The notes beneath the pieces are model-generated. The model had not been told where the DNA came from and ran no database searches. It saw only the letters and a program-made list of their open reading frames with translations. This document shows, piece by piece, positions 7,225 through 16,291 of a stretch of DNA of 64,000 nucleotides. The DNA is from Nocardioides immobilis (lineage in GTDB: Bacteria; Actinomycetota; Actinomycetes; Propionibacteriales; Nocardioidaceae), in contig NZ_QXGH01000030.1 in NCBI RefSeq assembly GCF_003515065.1, forward strand, positions 50,041 to 114,040, written 5' to 3'. Each line of letters begins with the position of its first letter. Within the stretch, counting starts at the first letter, position 1. The position numbers and the translations under genes are program-made.

Positions 7225-8771
7225 GCGACCAGGGCCAAGGCCGGTTCTTCGCCGTCGGCATCGGACCCGGTGACCCCGAGCTGATCACCATCAAGGCCGC
7301 GCGGGTCATCGGCGAGGCCGACGTCGTCGCGTTCCATGCGGGCGTCCGCAAGCAGTCCCACGCCCGCCGGATCGCGAGCGACCTGATCCCCGCGGACGTG
7401 ATCGAGGAGGAGCTGCGCTACCCGGTCACGACCGGCACCACCGACCACCCCGGTGGCTACGTCGGCGCGCTCGCCGCCTTCTACGACGAGTGCGACGACC
7501 GGATCACCGCCCATCTCGAGGCCGGGCGGACCGTCGTACTCCTCGCCGAGGGCGACCCCCTCTTCTACGGCTCGTCCATGTACCTGGTCGACCGGATGAA
7601 GGCCCGGTTCGCGACCGAGGTCGTCCCGGGCATCCCGGCGTTCGCCGCGGCGACCGCCGGCCTCGGGCAGCCGCTCGTCCGGCAGACCGACGTCCTCACC
7701 GTGCTGGCCGGCACCCTGCCCGAGCCCGAGCTCGCGCGGCGGCTCGCCGACACCGACGGGGCGATCATCATGAAGCTCGGCCGCACCTTCCCCGCCGTCC
7801 GCTCCGCGCTCGCGCAGGCAGGGCGGCTCGAGGGTGCGATGTACGTCGAGCGCGCCTCCATGCCCGAGGAGCGCTGGCAGCCGGTCGTCGACGTCGACCC
7901 CGAGTCGGTCCCGTACTTCTCACTCATCGTCGTGCCGGGTGACTCACGCGCCGTCCCGACGGCGACACGGATGCGTGCGGTTTGGGACCAAACCGCATCG
8001 AGTTCGGCCCCAGCGGTGCGGTTGGGGACCAAACCGCAGCCCTCCGAGCTCCTCGTGGTCGGGCTCGGCCCGGGCCCGGCCGACTGGCTGACCCCCGAGG
8101 CGGCCGAGGCCCTGGCGACCGTCGACCACGTGGTGGGCTACGCGCCGTACGTCAACCGGGTCCCGCAGCGGGCCGGGCTCCAGCGGCATGCGTCGGGCAA
8201 CACCGTGGAGTTGGACCGGGCCCGGTTCGCGCTCGACCTGGCGCTGGGCGGCGAGCGGGTCGCCGTGGTGTCCGGTGGGGATGCGGGCGTCTTCGGGATG
8301 GCATCGGCAGTCTACGAGGCGGCGGTGGACGAGAGGTACGCCGCCGTACCGGTCCGGGTGCTCCCCGGAGTGAGTGCCATCCAGGCCGTGGCAGCCCGGG
8401 CGGGAGCGCCGATCGGCGCGGACTTCGCCGTCCTGAGCCTCTCCGACCGGCTCAAGCCGTGGCCGGTGATCGAGCGCCGGCTCCGTGCGATCGCGGAAGC
8501 CGACCTGGTGCTCGGGATCTACAACCCGGCCTCGCGGTCGCGGCGCGACCAGGTCGTCGCCGCCCAGAAGCTGCTGCTCGAGCACCGCTCCCCCGACACC
8601 GTGGTGATCGTCGGCCGCGACGTCGGCCGCGAGGAGGAGTCCGTCGAGGTGACCACGCTGGCCGCGCTCGACGCCGACGCCATCGACATGAAGTGCCTGC
8701 TGCTCGTCGGCGCCTCGTCGACCCGGGTCACCACCGGTGGCGCGGTCTGGACACCGCGGTGGGTCGAGTGA
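7221..8771 (+). CDS. cobIJ: Fused precorrin-2 C20- / precorrin-3B C17-methyltransferase (CobI-CobJ)
   Basis: Two SAM-dependent tetrapyrrole methylases in one 516-residue protein, a fusion common in Actinobacteria. Residues 1-250 are CobI (FFAVGIGPGDPELITIKAAR at the N-terminus, EGDPLFYGSSMYL as the SAM-binding loop). Residues about 273-516 are CobJ (VVGLGPGPADWLTPEA, VVSGGDAGVFGMA, GIYNPASRSRRDQ). CobI methylates precorrin-2 at C-20; CobJ contracts the ring after CobG hydroxylation and methylates C-17. The linker at residues 252-273 is encoded by two copies of a perfect palindrome (see repeat at 7976). The ATG overlaps the cobH stop by 4 bp. Confidence 0.96.
   Translation: MSDQGQGRFFAVGIGPGDPELITIKAARVIGEADVVAFHAGVRKQSHARRIASDLIPADVIEEELRYPVTTGTTDHPGGYVGALAAFYDECDDRITAHLEAGRTVVLLAEGDPLFYGSSMYLVDRMKARFATEVVPGIPAFAAATAGLGQPLVRQTDVLTVLAGTLPEPELARRLADTDGAIIMKLGRTFPAVRSALAQAGRLEGAMYVERASMPEERWQPVVDVDPESVPYFSLIVVPGDSRAVPTATRMRAVWDQTASSSAPAVRLGTKPQPSELLVVGLGPGPADWLTPEAAEALATVDHVVGYAPYVNRVPQRAGLQRHASGNTVELDRARFALDLALGGERVAVVSGGDAGVFGMASAVYEAAVDERYAAVPVRVLPGVSAIQAVAARAGAPIGADFAVLSLSDRLKPWPVIERRLRAIAEADLVLGIYNPASRSRRDQVVAAQKLLLEHRSPDTVVIVGRDVGREEESVEVTTLAALDADAIDMKCLLLVGASSTRVTTGGAVWTPRWVE
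7976..8038. repeat. Two palindromes within the cobIJ linker
   Basis: The first copy has arms TGCGGTTTGG (7976-7985) and CCAAACCGCA (7988-7997), a perfect 10-bp inverted repeat with a 2-base spacer. The second copy, TGCGGTTGGG (8017-8026) with CCAAACCGCA (8029-8038), has one mismatch and starts 41 bp later. Both are in frame and encode part of the inter-enzyme linker (VWDQTASSSAPAVRLGTKP). Confidence 0.9.
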
Positions 8772-9988
8772 TCACCGTCGTCGGCATCGGCGCCGATGGC
8801 TGGGCCGGTCTCCCCGAGGCCGCCCGCGAGCGCGTGCTCGCGGCGGAGGTCCTGCTCGGTGGCGACCGCCATCTCGCGTACGTCCCTCCCGTCGCCGGCC
8901 AGGAGCGCCGCCCGTGGCCACGGCCGTTGGCCGGCCTGCCAGCCCTGCTCGAGGAGTACGGCGACCGCCCGCTCGTCGCGCTCGCGTCGGGTGACCCGCT
9001 GGTCAGCGGGATCGGCACCACGTTGATCGACCTGGTCGACGACGCGGTCCACATCGTTCCCGCCGTCTCCTCCGTCGCGCTGGCCCGCGCCCGGATGGGT
9101 TGGTCGGCCGAGTCGAGCGCGGTCGTCACGCTGGTCGGTCGCGACCCCGATGCGCTGCGACGCGAGCTCGCCCCGGGCCGCCGGCTGCTCGTGCTTTCCG
9201 CCGACGGGACGACGCCCGTGACCGTGGCCGACCTGCTGCAGGACGAGGGGTTCGGCCGCAGTCGGCTGGTCGTGCTCGGCGACCTCGGCTCGGCCCAGGA
9301 ACGCCGGATCGAGGGCCGGGCCGACGAGGACCGCCGCTGGTCGGAGGAGATGCCGCGGCTGCACGTGCTGGCGATCGAGGTCGACGCCCATGCCGACGGT
9401 GGGGCCCGCAACTCGTGGGCGGGCGGGCTGCCCGACGACGCCTTCGCCCACGACGGTCAGCTGACCAAGCGCGACGTCCGGGCCGCCGCGCTGGCCCGGC
9501 TCCGCCCGCAGCCCGGACAGCTGCTCTGGGACGTCGGCGCCGGCGCCGGTTCGGTCGGCATCGAGTGGCTCCGGGCCCACCGGCTGTGCCAGGCGATCGC
9601 GATCGAGGCGCACCCGGAGCGGGCCGCACGGATCGTGAGCAACGCGGCAGCGCTCGGCGTCCCCTGCCTGCAGGTGGTGGAGGGCAAGGCGCCCGATGCG
9701 CTGGCGGACCTGCCGGAGCCGGACGCGGTCTTCGTCGGCGGCGGCGCGACCGCCGCGGGCCTGCTGGAGCTGTGCCGCGAGCGGCTCCGTCCCGGCGGTC
9801 GCATGGTCGTGCACGCGGTGACTCTCGAGACCGAGCAGGCGCTCCTCACGGCACACGAGGACCTCGGTGGCGAGCTGGTGCGGATCTCGGTCGAGCAGAT
9901 CGAGCCGCTGGGCGGCCGGTTCCGCGGCTGGCGGCCGTCACGCGCGGTCGTCCAGTGGGCGTGGACCAAGCCCGAGGAGACCCCGTGA
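8768..9988 (+). CDS. cobL: Precorrin-6Y C5,15-methyltransferase (decarboxylating) CobL
   Basis: CobL methylates C-5 and C-15 and decarboxylates the C-12 acetate chain, giving precorrin-8X. The 406-residue protein fuses a CbiE-type tetrapyrrole methylase (residues 1-~195; VVGIGADGWAGLPEAAR and ALASGDPLVSGIGTTL) to a CbiT-type Rossmann methyltransferase (about 215-406; TKRDVRAAALARLRP, WDVGAGAGSVGIEWLR, VFVGGGATAAGLLE). The GTG start overlaps the cobIJ stop as GTGA, indicating translational coupling. Confidence 0.96.
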   Translation: MITVVGIGADGWAGLPEAARERVLAAEVLLGGDRHLAYVPPVAGQERRPWPRPLAGLPALLEEYGDRPLVALASGDPLVSGIGTTLIDLVDDAVHIVPAVSSVALARARMGWSAESSAVVTLVGRDPDALRRELAPGRRLLVLSADGTTPVTVADLLQDEGFGRSRLVVLGDLGSAQERRIEGRADEDRRWSEEMPRLHVLAIEVDAHADGGARNSWAGGLPDDAFAHDGQLTKRDVRAAALARLRPQPGQLLWDVGAGAGSVGIEWLRAHRLCQAIAIEAHPERAARIVSNAAALGVPCLQVVEGKAPDALADLPEPDAVFVGGGATAAGLLELCRERLRPGGRMVVHAVTLETEQALLTAHEDLGGELVRISVEQIEPLGGRFRGWRPSRAVVQWAWTKPEETP

Positions 9989-10734
9989 CCGTTCACTTCG
10001 TGGGCGCCGGCCCCGGTGCCGCCGACCTGATCACGCTCCGCGCCGCAGGGCTGCTGGCCGCAGCCGACGTCGTCCTCTACCCGGGCACCTACATCGACCA
10101 CGCGGTGCTCGGGCACTGCCGTCCCGGCACGCACCTGGTCGACACCCAGAAGCTCGACCTCGACCAGATCACCGCAGCCATGGTCGAGGCGCACGTGGCC
10201 GGCCGCGACGTCGTACGGATGACGTCGGGCGACCCGTCCCTCTACTCCGCCTTGCACGAGCAGGCCCGGCGGCTCGACGCCGCCGGGGTGCCGTGGGACG
10301 TCACGCCCGGGGTGCCGGCGTACGCCGCCGCCGCGGCCATCGTCGGCAACGAGCTCACCGTCCCCCTGGTCGCACAGTCGGTCGTGCTGACCCGGACCCA
10401 GGCGCGGTCGACGGCGATGCCCGAGCGCGAGTCGCTGGCCGCGTTCGCCGCCACGGGCGCCACGCTCGTGCTGCACCTCGCGATCACCCGTACCCGGGAG
10501 CTGATGGGCGAGCTCGATCCGCTCTACGGGGCCGACTGCCCGGTCGTCGTCGTGCACCGGGCGACCCAGCCCGGCGAGGTCGTGCTCCGCGGCACCGTCG
10601 GCGGCACCACCGCGATCGCCGACCTGGTCGACGAGGCCGGCCTGCGCCAGGCGGCGGTCATCCTCGTCGGCCCGGCGCTCGCCGGGACCGCCGCAGGTGA
10701 GTCGTGGCTCTACTCAACAGGAAGGCAGCGATGA
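9985..10734 (+). CDS. cobM: Precorrin-4 C11-methyltransferase CobM
   Basis: SAM-dependent methylase of precorrin-4 at C-11, giving precorrin-5. The 249-residue sequence shows FVGAGPGAADLITLR (residues 4-18), VVLYPGTYID, the MTSGDPSLYSALHEQ SAM loop and TPGVPAYAAAAA, all typical of CobM/CbiF. A GTG start overlaps the cobL stop by 4 bp, and the 3' end overlaps the chelatase ATG by 4 bp. Confidence 0.96.
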   Translation: MTVHFVGAGPGAADLITLRAAGLLAAADVVLYPGTYIDHAVLGHCRPGTHLVDTQKLDLDQITAAMVEAHVAGRDVVRMTSGDPSLYSALHEQARRLDAAGVPWDVTPGVPAYAAAAAIVGNELTVPLVAQSVVLTRTQARSTAMPERESLAAFAATGATLVLHLAITRTRELMGELDPLYGADCPVVVVHRATQPGEVVLRGTVGGTTAIADLVDEAGLRQAAVILVGPALAGTAAGESWLYSTGRQR

Positions 10735-12653
10735 CCCAGCACAGGAGTTCCGCATTTCCCTTCAGCGCCGTGGTCGGCGCCGACATGGATGCGCCCGGCG
10801 GCCTCGACCCGATGGCCCTCGCCCTGATCCTGACGTCGATCTCGCCCGAGGTGGGCGGCGTCCTCGTCCGCGGCGAGAAGGGCACCGCGAAGTCGACCAT
10901 CGTCCGCGCCCTGGCGGCGGTGCTGCCGCCCGTCGACGACCACCAGGCGCGGCTGGTCGAGCTGCCGATCGGCGCCACCGAGGACCGGGTGCTCGGCTCG
11001 ATCGACCTCGAGAGCGCGCTTGCAGAGGGCCGCGCCGAGTACCAGCCCGGGCTGCTGGTGAAGGCGCACCGCGGGATCCTCTACGTCGACGAGGTCAACC
11101 TGCTCCACGACCACCTCGTCGACGTGCTGCTCGATGCGGCCGCGATGGGCCGGGTCACCGTCGAGCGCGACGGGGTCTCGGTCGAGCGGGACGCGCGGTT
11201 CGTCCTCGTCGGCACCATGAACCCCGAGGAGGGCGAGCTGCGCCCGCAGCTGCTCGACCGGTTCGGCCTCACCGTCGAGGTGGCCGCACCTCGCGAACCC
11301 GCGCTCCGCGCCGAGGTCGTACGACGACGCATGGCCCATGACGCCGACCCGGACCGGTTCGCCGCGGCCTACGCCGACGCCGAGGCCGCGCTGCAGGCGC
11401 GGATCGCGGACGCCCGCAAGCGGGTCGCCGAGGTCGAGCTCTCGGACCGGGCGCTGCTCCGGATCGCCGAGGTCTGCTCCGCGTTCGAGGTCGACGGTCT
11501 CCGCGCGGACATCGTCATGGCCCGAACCGCGTCGGCGCACGCCGCCTGGCAGGGCCGGGACAACGTCGTGCTCGAGGACATCGAGGTCGCCGCCCGGCTC
11601 GCGCTCCCCCACCGGCGCCGGCGCAACCCGTTCGACAGCCCCGGCCTCGACGACGACCAGCTGCAGAGCGCGCTCGGGGACGACGACCTCGACCCCGACG
11701 ACGACCCCGAGCCGGATCCCGACCCCGGGCCGGGTCAGGACCCGGGGACGTCCGACGACCCGGTCCATCCGGAGCCCGCACCGCAGGACGTTGCGGACGA
11801 GGCTCCGACCGAGACTCCACGTGACCAAGGCACGACCACGACCGGCGCCGCGGCGCCGTACCGCACCCGGCTGTTCACGGTCCGCGGCACGGGCACCGGT
11901 ACGGCGGGGCGGCGCAGCCGGGCCCGCACGGAGACCGGGCGTCGGGTGGCCGCCGAGCGACCCACCGGCACCGGGGGCTCCCTGCACCTGGTCGAGACGA
12001 TCCGGGCTGCGGTGCCGCACCAGTACGGACGCGGCCGGGTCGAGGGCCGGCTGCTGCTGCGGGGTGAGGACCTCCGGGTTGCCGTGCGCGAGGGCCGCGA
12101 GTCGAACCTCGTCCTCTTCTGTGTCGACGCCTCCGGCTCGATGGCGGCGCGCAAGCGGATGGAGCAGGTCAAGACCGCGGTGCTGAGCCTGCTCCTCGAC
12201 GCGTACCAGCGCCGCGACAAGGTCGGGCTGGTGACGTTCCGCGGCGACCGTGCCGAGCTCGCACTGCCGCCGACCAGCTCGGTGGATGTCGCCGCGGCCC
12301 GGCTCGAGGACCTGCCCGCCGGGGGCCGGACGCCGCTCGCCGAGGGCCTGCTCGAGGCCGCCAGGGTGCTGGACCTCGAGCGGATCCGCGACCCGCGCCG
12401 GCGGACTCTGCTCGTCGTGGTGACCGACGGGCGGGCGACCTCGGGTGCCGACGCGGTCGCCCGGTCGCGGACGATCGCCGCGGCGCTCGCTGCCACCGGC
12501 GTCGCCGCAGTCGTCGTCGACTGCGAGAGCGGCCCGATGCGGATGGGCCTCGCCCGCACCCTCGCCGACGACCTGGCTGCCGAGCACGTGCCGGTGGGAG
12601 AGGTCAGCGCCGAGGTGCTGGCCGACGTCGCCCGAGGAGGGTTGTGTGCCTGA
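10731..12653 (+). CDS. Fused ChlI-ChlD-type chelatase AAA+/VWA subunit (putative cobaltochelatase partner of CobN)
   Basis: A 640-residue protein joining an AAA+ ATPase (residues about 10-320; Walker A RGEKGTAKSTIVRA, Walker B ILYVDEVNLL, sensor VGTMNPEEGELRPQLLDRF) to a C-terminal von Willebrand A domain with the MIDAS motif DASGSM (near residue 465). A very acidic Asp/Pro-rich linker (about 312-380) separates them. In Mg- and Co-chelatases these I and D functions power metal insertion by the large H/CobN subunit. No separate cobS or cobT is present here and cobN is in the window, so this is probably the cobaltochelatase motor; specificity is inferred from context. ATG overlaps cobM by 4 bp. 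Confidence 0.9.
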   Translation: MTQHRSSAFPFSAVVGADMDAPGGLDPMALALILTSISPEVGGVLVRGEKGTAKSTIVRALAAVLPPVDDHQARLVELPIGATEDRVLGSIDLESALAEGRAEYQPGLLVKAHRGILYVDEVNLLHDHLVDVLLDAAAMGRVTVERDGVSVERDARFVLVGTMNPEEGELRPQLLDRFGLTVEVAAPREPALRAEVVRRRMAHDADPDRFAAAYADAEAALQARIADARKRVAEVELSDRALLRIAEVCSAFEVDGLRADIVMARTASAHAAWQGRDNVVLEDIEVAARLALPHRRRRNPFDSPGLDDDQLQSALGDDDLDPDDDPEPDPDPGPGQDPGTSDDPVHPEPAPQDVADEAPTETPRDQGTTTTGAAAPYRTRLFTVRGTGTGTAGRRSRARTETGRRVAAERPTGTGGSLHLVETIRAAVPHQYGRGRVEGRLLLRGEDLRVAVREGRESNLVLFCVDASGSMAARKRMEQVKTAVLSLLLDAYQRRDKVGLVTFRGDRAELALPPTSSVDVAAARLEDLPAGGRTPLAEGLLEAARVLDLERIRDPRRRTLLVVVTDGRATSGADAVARSRTIAAALAATGVAAVVVDCESGPMRMGLARTLADDLAAEHVPVGEVSAEVLADVARGGLCA

Positions 12654-13317
12654 GACCGCCGAACACGAGGTTCTGGGGCACACGACCCCGACCGCGAAGG
12701 CGCTCTACGACGTGATCGCCCGCCGGCGCGACGTCCGGGCCGAGTTCACGGGCGCACCGGTCGCCGACGACCGGCTGCAGCGCGTCCTCGGGGCTGCACA
12801 CCGTGCGCCCAGCGTCGGCATGTCCCAGCCGTGGGACTTCGTGGTCGTCCGCGACCTCACCACGCGCCAGGCCTTCCGCGACCACGTCTCCGCCGAGCGG
12901 GACGCCTTCGCCGCATCGCTGCCGCCCGAGCGCCGCTCGACCTTCGACAAGATCAAGGTCGAGGGCATCTGCGAGTCCTCGATGGGCGTCGTCGTCACCC
13001 ACGACCAGGAGCGCGGCGGCACCCACGTCCTCGGCCGGCACGCCATCGCCGACACCGGCCTGTTCTCCACGGTCCTCGCGATCCAGAACCTCTGGCTCGC
13101 CGCCACCGCCGAGGGCCTCGGCGTCGGCTGGGTCTCGTTCTACCGCGAGCCGTTCCTGCGCGGGCTGCTCGGCATCCCCGAGCAGGTGCGGCCGATCGCC
13201 TGGCTGTGCCTCGGCACCGTCTCGCACCTGGAGACCGTGCCCGACCTCGAGCGGCACGGCTGGCGCTCCCGCCGCCCGCTCGCCGACGCCATCCACCACG
13301 ACACCTGGAGGGCCTGA
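12646..13317 (+). CDS. bluB: 5,6-dimethylbenzimidazole synthase BluB
   Basis: BluB cannibalises FMN with oxygen to make the lower ligand base DMB. The 223-residue flavin destructase/nitroreductase-fold protein has RRRDVRAEFTG (residues 27-37), RAPSVGMSQPWDFVVV, and the C-terminal GLGVGWVSFYREPFLRGLLG that matches BluB rather than generic nitroreductases. The GTG start at 12646 overlaps the end of chlID by 8 bp. Its oxygen requirement agrees with the aerobic pathway encoded around it. Confidence 0.94.
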   Translation: MPETAEHEVLGHTTPTAKALYDVIARRRDVRAEFTGAPVADDRLQRVLGAAHRAPSVGMSQPWDFVVVRDLTTRQAFRDHVSAERDAFAASLPPERRSTFDKIKVEGICESSMGVVVTHDQERGGTHVLGRHAIADTGLFSTVLAIQNLWLAATAEGLGVGWVSFYREPFLRGLLGIPEQVRPIAWLCLGTVSHLETVPDLERHGWRSRRPLADAIHHDTWRA

Positions 13318-13913
13318 TGCCACAGGGACAGCCGATCGCCGTACCCGACGACGGGCTCACCACCCGCCAGCGCCGCAACCGGCCGCTGCTGATGGTGCAC
13401 ACCGGCGACGGCAAGGGGAAGTCGACTGCCGCTTTCGGCCTCGCCCTGCGCGGCTGGAACCAGGGGTGGAGCGTCGGGGTCTTCCAGTTCGTGAAGTCCG
13501 CGAAGTGGCGGCTCGGCGAGCAGACCGCCTTCGAGCAGCTCCCGCCGGGATTCGGCACGATCGAGTGGCACAAGATGGGCTCGGGCTGGTCCTGGTCGCG
13601 CAAGGCCGGTAGCGAGGACGACCACGCCCTCGCGGCTGCCGAGGGCTGGGCCGAGATCAAGCGGCGGATCGCCGCCGAGGAGCACGACCTGTACCTGCTC
13701 GACGAGTTCACCTACCCGATCAACTGGGGGTGGGTGGATCTCGACGACGTCCTGGAGACGCTCGCGAACCGGCCGGGCCGCCAGCACGTCCTGATCACGG
13801 GTCGCCGCGCCGACCCCCGGCTCGTCGAGGCCGCGGACCTGGTCACCGAGATGACGAAGGTCAAGCACCCGATGGACGCTGGCCAGAAGGGCCAGCGGGG
13901 CATCGAGTGGTGA
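13317..13913 (+). CDS. cobO: Cob(I)yrinic acid a,c-diamide adenosyltransferase CobO
   Basis: Transfers the 5'-deoxyadenosyl group of ATP to the Co(I) corrinoid. The 198-residue CobA/CobO-type protein has the P-loop HTGDGKGKSTAAFG (residues 24-37), the FVKSAKW motif near 58-64 and LLDEFTYPINWGW near 128-140. The ATG overlaps the bluB stop by one base, and the stop is one base before the cobB start. Confidence 0.96.
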   Translation: MPQGQPIAVPDDGLTTRQRRNRPLLMVHTGDGKGKSTAAFGLALRGWNQGWSVGVFQFVKSAKWRLGEQTAFEQLPPGFGTIEWHKMGSGWSWSRKAGSEDDHALAAAEGWAEIKRRIAAEEHDLYLLDEFTYPINWGWVDLDDVLETLANRPGRQHVLITGRRADPRLVEAADLVTEMTKVKHPMDAGQKGQRGIEW

Positions 13914-13914
13914 C

Positions 13915-15282
13915 GTGGTAGCCCTCCCCCGGCTCGTCGTCGCCGCCCCGGCCACCGGCCAGGGCAAGACCACCATCGCCACCGGGCTGATGGCGGCCCT
14001 GGCCCGCGCCGGGCACGAGGTGAGCGGTCACAAGGTCGGCCCCGACTACATCGACCCCGGCTACCACGCGTTGGCCTGCGGCCGGCCGGGCCGCAACCTG
14101 GACCCGCACCTGGTCGGCGAGGAACGCGTCGTACCGCTGCTGCTCCACGGCGCCCGCGACGCCGAGGTCGCGGTCATCGAGGGCGTGATGGGCCTGTACG
14201 ACGGCCGCGTCGGCGGCCGTGGCTTCTCCTCGACCGCGCACGTGGCGGCCCTGACCCGCACGCCCGTCGTGCTCGTCGTCGACATCTCCCGGTCGTCCCG
14301 CTCGATCGGCGCGGTCGTGCACGGCATGGCCACCTGGGACCCCTCCGTCGAGGTCGCGGGCGTGATCCTCAACCAGGCCGGCTCGCCGCGCCACGCCACC
14401 GAGGTCCGCGAGTCGATCGACCTGCCGGTGCTCGGCGTCGTACCCCGCGACCCGGATCTCGCCACCCCGTCCCGCCACCTCGGCCTGGTGCCCGCCGCCG
14501 AGCGCGCTGAGGCCGCCGGCGTCGTCGACCGGCTCGCCGAGCGGATCGCCGAGACGGTCGACCTCGACGCCGTCCTCGCCCTCGCCCGCACCGCCCCCGA
14601 CCTGGACGCCGCCCCCTGGACCCCCGAGTCGGCGCAAATCGCCCCCGAGATCCCACCGAGTCGGCGCATCTCAGAACGCGCCGACTCGGCGACTGTGGCG
14701 GTGGCGGGCGGGCGGGCCTTCACCTTCCGGTACGCCGAGACCGCCGAGCTGCTGGAGGCCGCCGGGTGCCGGGTCGTCACCTTCGACCCGGCGACCGACC
14801 CCGCGCTCCCGACCGGCGCGAGCGGGCTCTACCTCGGCGGCGGCTTCCCCGAGGTCCACGCTGCTGCGCTCAGCAACAACGCCTCCCTCCGGCAGGAGAT
14901 CCGCGATGCCGTCCGCGACGGGCTGCCGACGGTCGCCGAGTGTGCCGGGCTCCTCTACCTGTGCCGCTCCCTCGACGGCGCGCCGATGGCCGGCGTCCTC
15001 GACGCCGACGCGGCGATGACGGAGCGGCTGACCATGCGCTACCCCGAGGCCATCGCGGTCACGGACTCGCTCCTCACCCGCGCCGGCGAGCGGGTCACCG
15101 GCCATGAGTTCCACCGCACCACGGTCACGCCCACCGCGGGTGCCAGCCCGGCCTGGACCGTCGACGACGAGCAGGTCGGCTTCGCGACCGGCACCCTGCA
15201 CGCGTCGTACCTCCACACCCACTGGGCCGGCCACCCGCAGCTCGCGCAGCGGTTCGCAGCGGCGGTGCACGCCCGTGCCTGA
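13915..15282 (+). CDS. cobB: Hydrogenobyrinic/cobyrinic acid a,c-diamide synthase CobB
   Basis: ATP- and glutamine-dependent amidation of the a and c side chains. The 455-residue protein has an N-terminal dethiobiotin-synthetase-like domain (AAPATGQGKTTIATGLM at residues 9-25; VIEGVMGLYDG) and a C-terminal class I glutamine amidotransferase domain (residues about 262-455; AECAGLLYL with the nucleophilic Cys; GHEFHRTT). The domains are joined at residues 237-258 by a segment encoded by inverted and direct repeats (see 14625). GTG start. The 3' end overlaps cobC by 8 bp. Confidence 0.95.
   Translation: MVALPRLVVAAPATGQGKTTIATGLMAALARAGHEVSGHKVGPDYIDPGYHALACGRPGRNLDPHLVGEERVVPLLLHGARDAEVAVIEGVMGLYDGRVGGRGFSSTAHVAALTRTPVVLVVDISRSSRSIGAVVHGMATWDPSVEVAGVILNQAGSPRHATEVRESIDLPVLGVVPRDPDLATPSRHLGLVPAAERAEAAGVVDRLAERIAETVDLDAVLALARTAPDLDAAPWTPESAQIAPEIPPSRRISERADSATVAVAGGRAFTFRYAETAELLEAAGCRVVTFDPATDPALPTGASGLYLGGGFPEVHAAALSNNASLRQEIRDAVRDGLPTVAECAGLLYLCRSLDGAPMAGVLDADAAMTERLTMRYPEAIAVTDSLLTRAGERVTGHEFHRTTVTPTAGASPAWTVDDEQVGFATGTLHASYLHTHWAGHPQLAQRFAAAVHARA
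14625..14688. repeat. Palindromic repeat between the two domains of cobB
   Basis: CGAGTCGGCGCA occurs at 14625-14636 and again at 14657-14668. The second copy forms a perfect 11-bp inverted repeat with GCGCCGACTCG at 14678-14688, leaving a 10-base loop. The segment is in frame and encodes ESAQIAPEIPPSRRISERAD between the ATPase and amidotransferase domains. Confidence 0.9.
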
Positions 15283-16291
15283 GCTGCCCGACCCCCTCCG
15301 CCACCACGGCGACGTCGAGGTCGGTGACCTGCTCGACCTCGCGGTCAACGTGTACGACGGACCGCGGCCGGCCTGGCTCGACCACGCCCTCCGGGCGTCC
15401 CTCGATGACATCGGCGGCTACCCGTCCAGCCTCCGCGCGCGAGCCGCGGTCGCGCAGCACCACGGGCGTCCCGAGGACGAGGTGCTGGTGACCGCGGGTG
15501 CCGCCGAGGCGTTCACCCTGATCGCGCGGCTCGAACCGTGGCGGCGACCGGTGGTGGTGCATCCCCAGTTCACCGAGCCGCACGCGGCGCTGGAGCAGGC
15601 CGGACGCCGGGTGACGGAGGTCGTCCTCCCCGCCCCGTACCTCCTCGACCCCCGCCTGGTTCCCGACGACGCCGACCTGGTGGTGGTCGGCAATCCCACC
15701 AACCCGACCGGGGTCCTGCACCCACCGGAGGCGATCCAGGCGATGCTCCGCCCGGGCCGGCTGGTCGTTGTCGACGAGGCGTTCATGGACTGCGTCCCGG
15801 GCGAGCCCGCGTCCCTGGCCGGCGAGCAGGACCAGGGGCTGGTCGTCATCCGGTCGCTCACCAAGCACTGGAGCATCCCGGGCATCCGCGCGGGCTACCT
15901 GCTCGCTCCCGCCGCCGTCGTCGCCGGGCTGGAGCGCGGCCAGGTGCCGTGGTCGGTCTCGTCGCCCGCTGCCGCGGCCGTCGTGGCCTGCATGTCTCCC
16001 GAAGCCGATGAGGAGTCCCGCCGCCGGGCCGAGGAGATCGCCGACTGGCGGAAGACCCTCGAGGCCGGGCTGGCGGAGCTCGGCATCCCGTTCCTGGAGT
16101 CGGCGGCCTCGTTCGTGCTGGCCCGGGTCGGCGAAGGCGTGCACGGCCGGCTGCGCGAGGCCGGCGTCGCCGTACGCCGTGCGGACACGTTCCCCGGCCT
16201 CGACGCCTCGTGGGTGCGGATCGCCGTACGACCGCCGGAGACCATCGACCGCCTGCTCCGGGCTCTCGCGGCGGTCACCGAGCGGCGGTGA
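15275..16291 (+). CDS. cobC: Class II PLP aminotransferase, threonine-phosphate decarboxylase-like (CobC/CobD family)
   Basis: The 338-residue protein is a fold-type I PLP enzyme with TAGAAEAFTLIA (residues 73-84), VVGNPTNPTG near 130-139 and the PLP lysine in SLTKHWSIPGIRAGY near 195-209. Within cob operons this family supplies the (R)-1-amino-2-propanol O-phosphate arm by decarboxylating L-threonine phosphate. The Mycobacterium homologue is annotated cobC. Substrate is inferred from context. The GTG at 15275 overlaps cobB. It is the last gene of the operon and its 3' end overlaps the convergent MFS gene by 17 bp. Confidence 0.88.
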   Translation: MPELPDPLRHHGDVEVGDLLDLAVNVYDGPRPAWLDHALRASLDDIGGYPSSLRARAAVAQHHGRPEDEVLVTAGAAEAFTLIARLEPWRRPVVVHPQFTEPHAALEQAGRRVTEVVLPAPYLLDPRLVPDDADLVVVGNPTNPTGVLHPPEAIQAMLRPGRLVVVDEAFMDCVPGEPASLAGEQDQGLVVIRSLTKHWSIPGIRAGYLLAPAAVVAGLERGQVPWSVSSPAAAAVVACMSPEADEESRRRAEEIADWRKTLEAGLAELGIPFLESAASFVLARVGEGVHGRLREAGVAVRRADTFPGLDASWVRIAVRPPETIDRLLRALAAVTERR

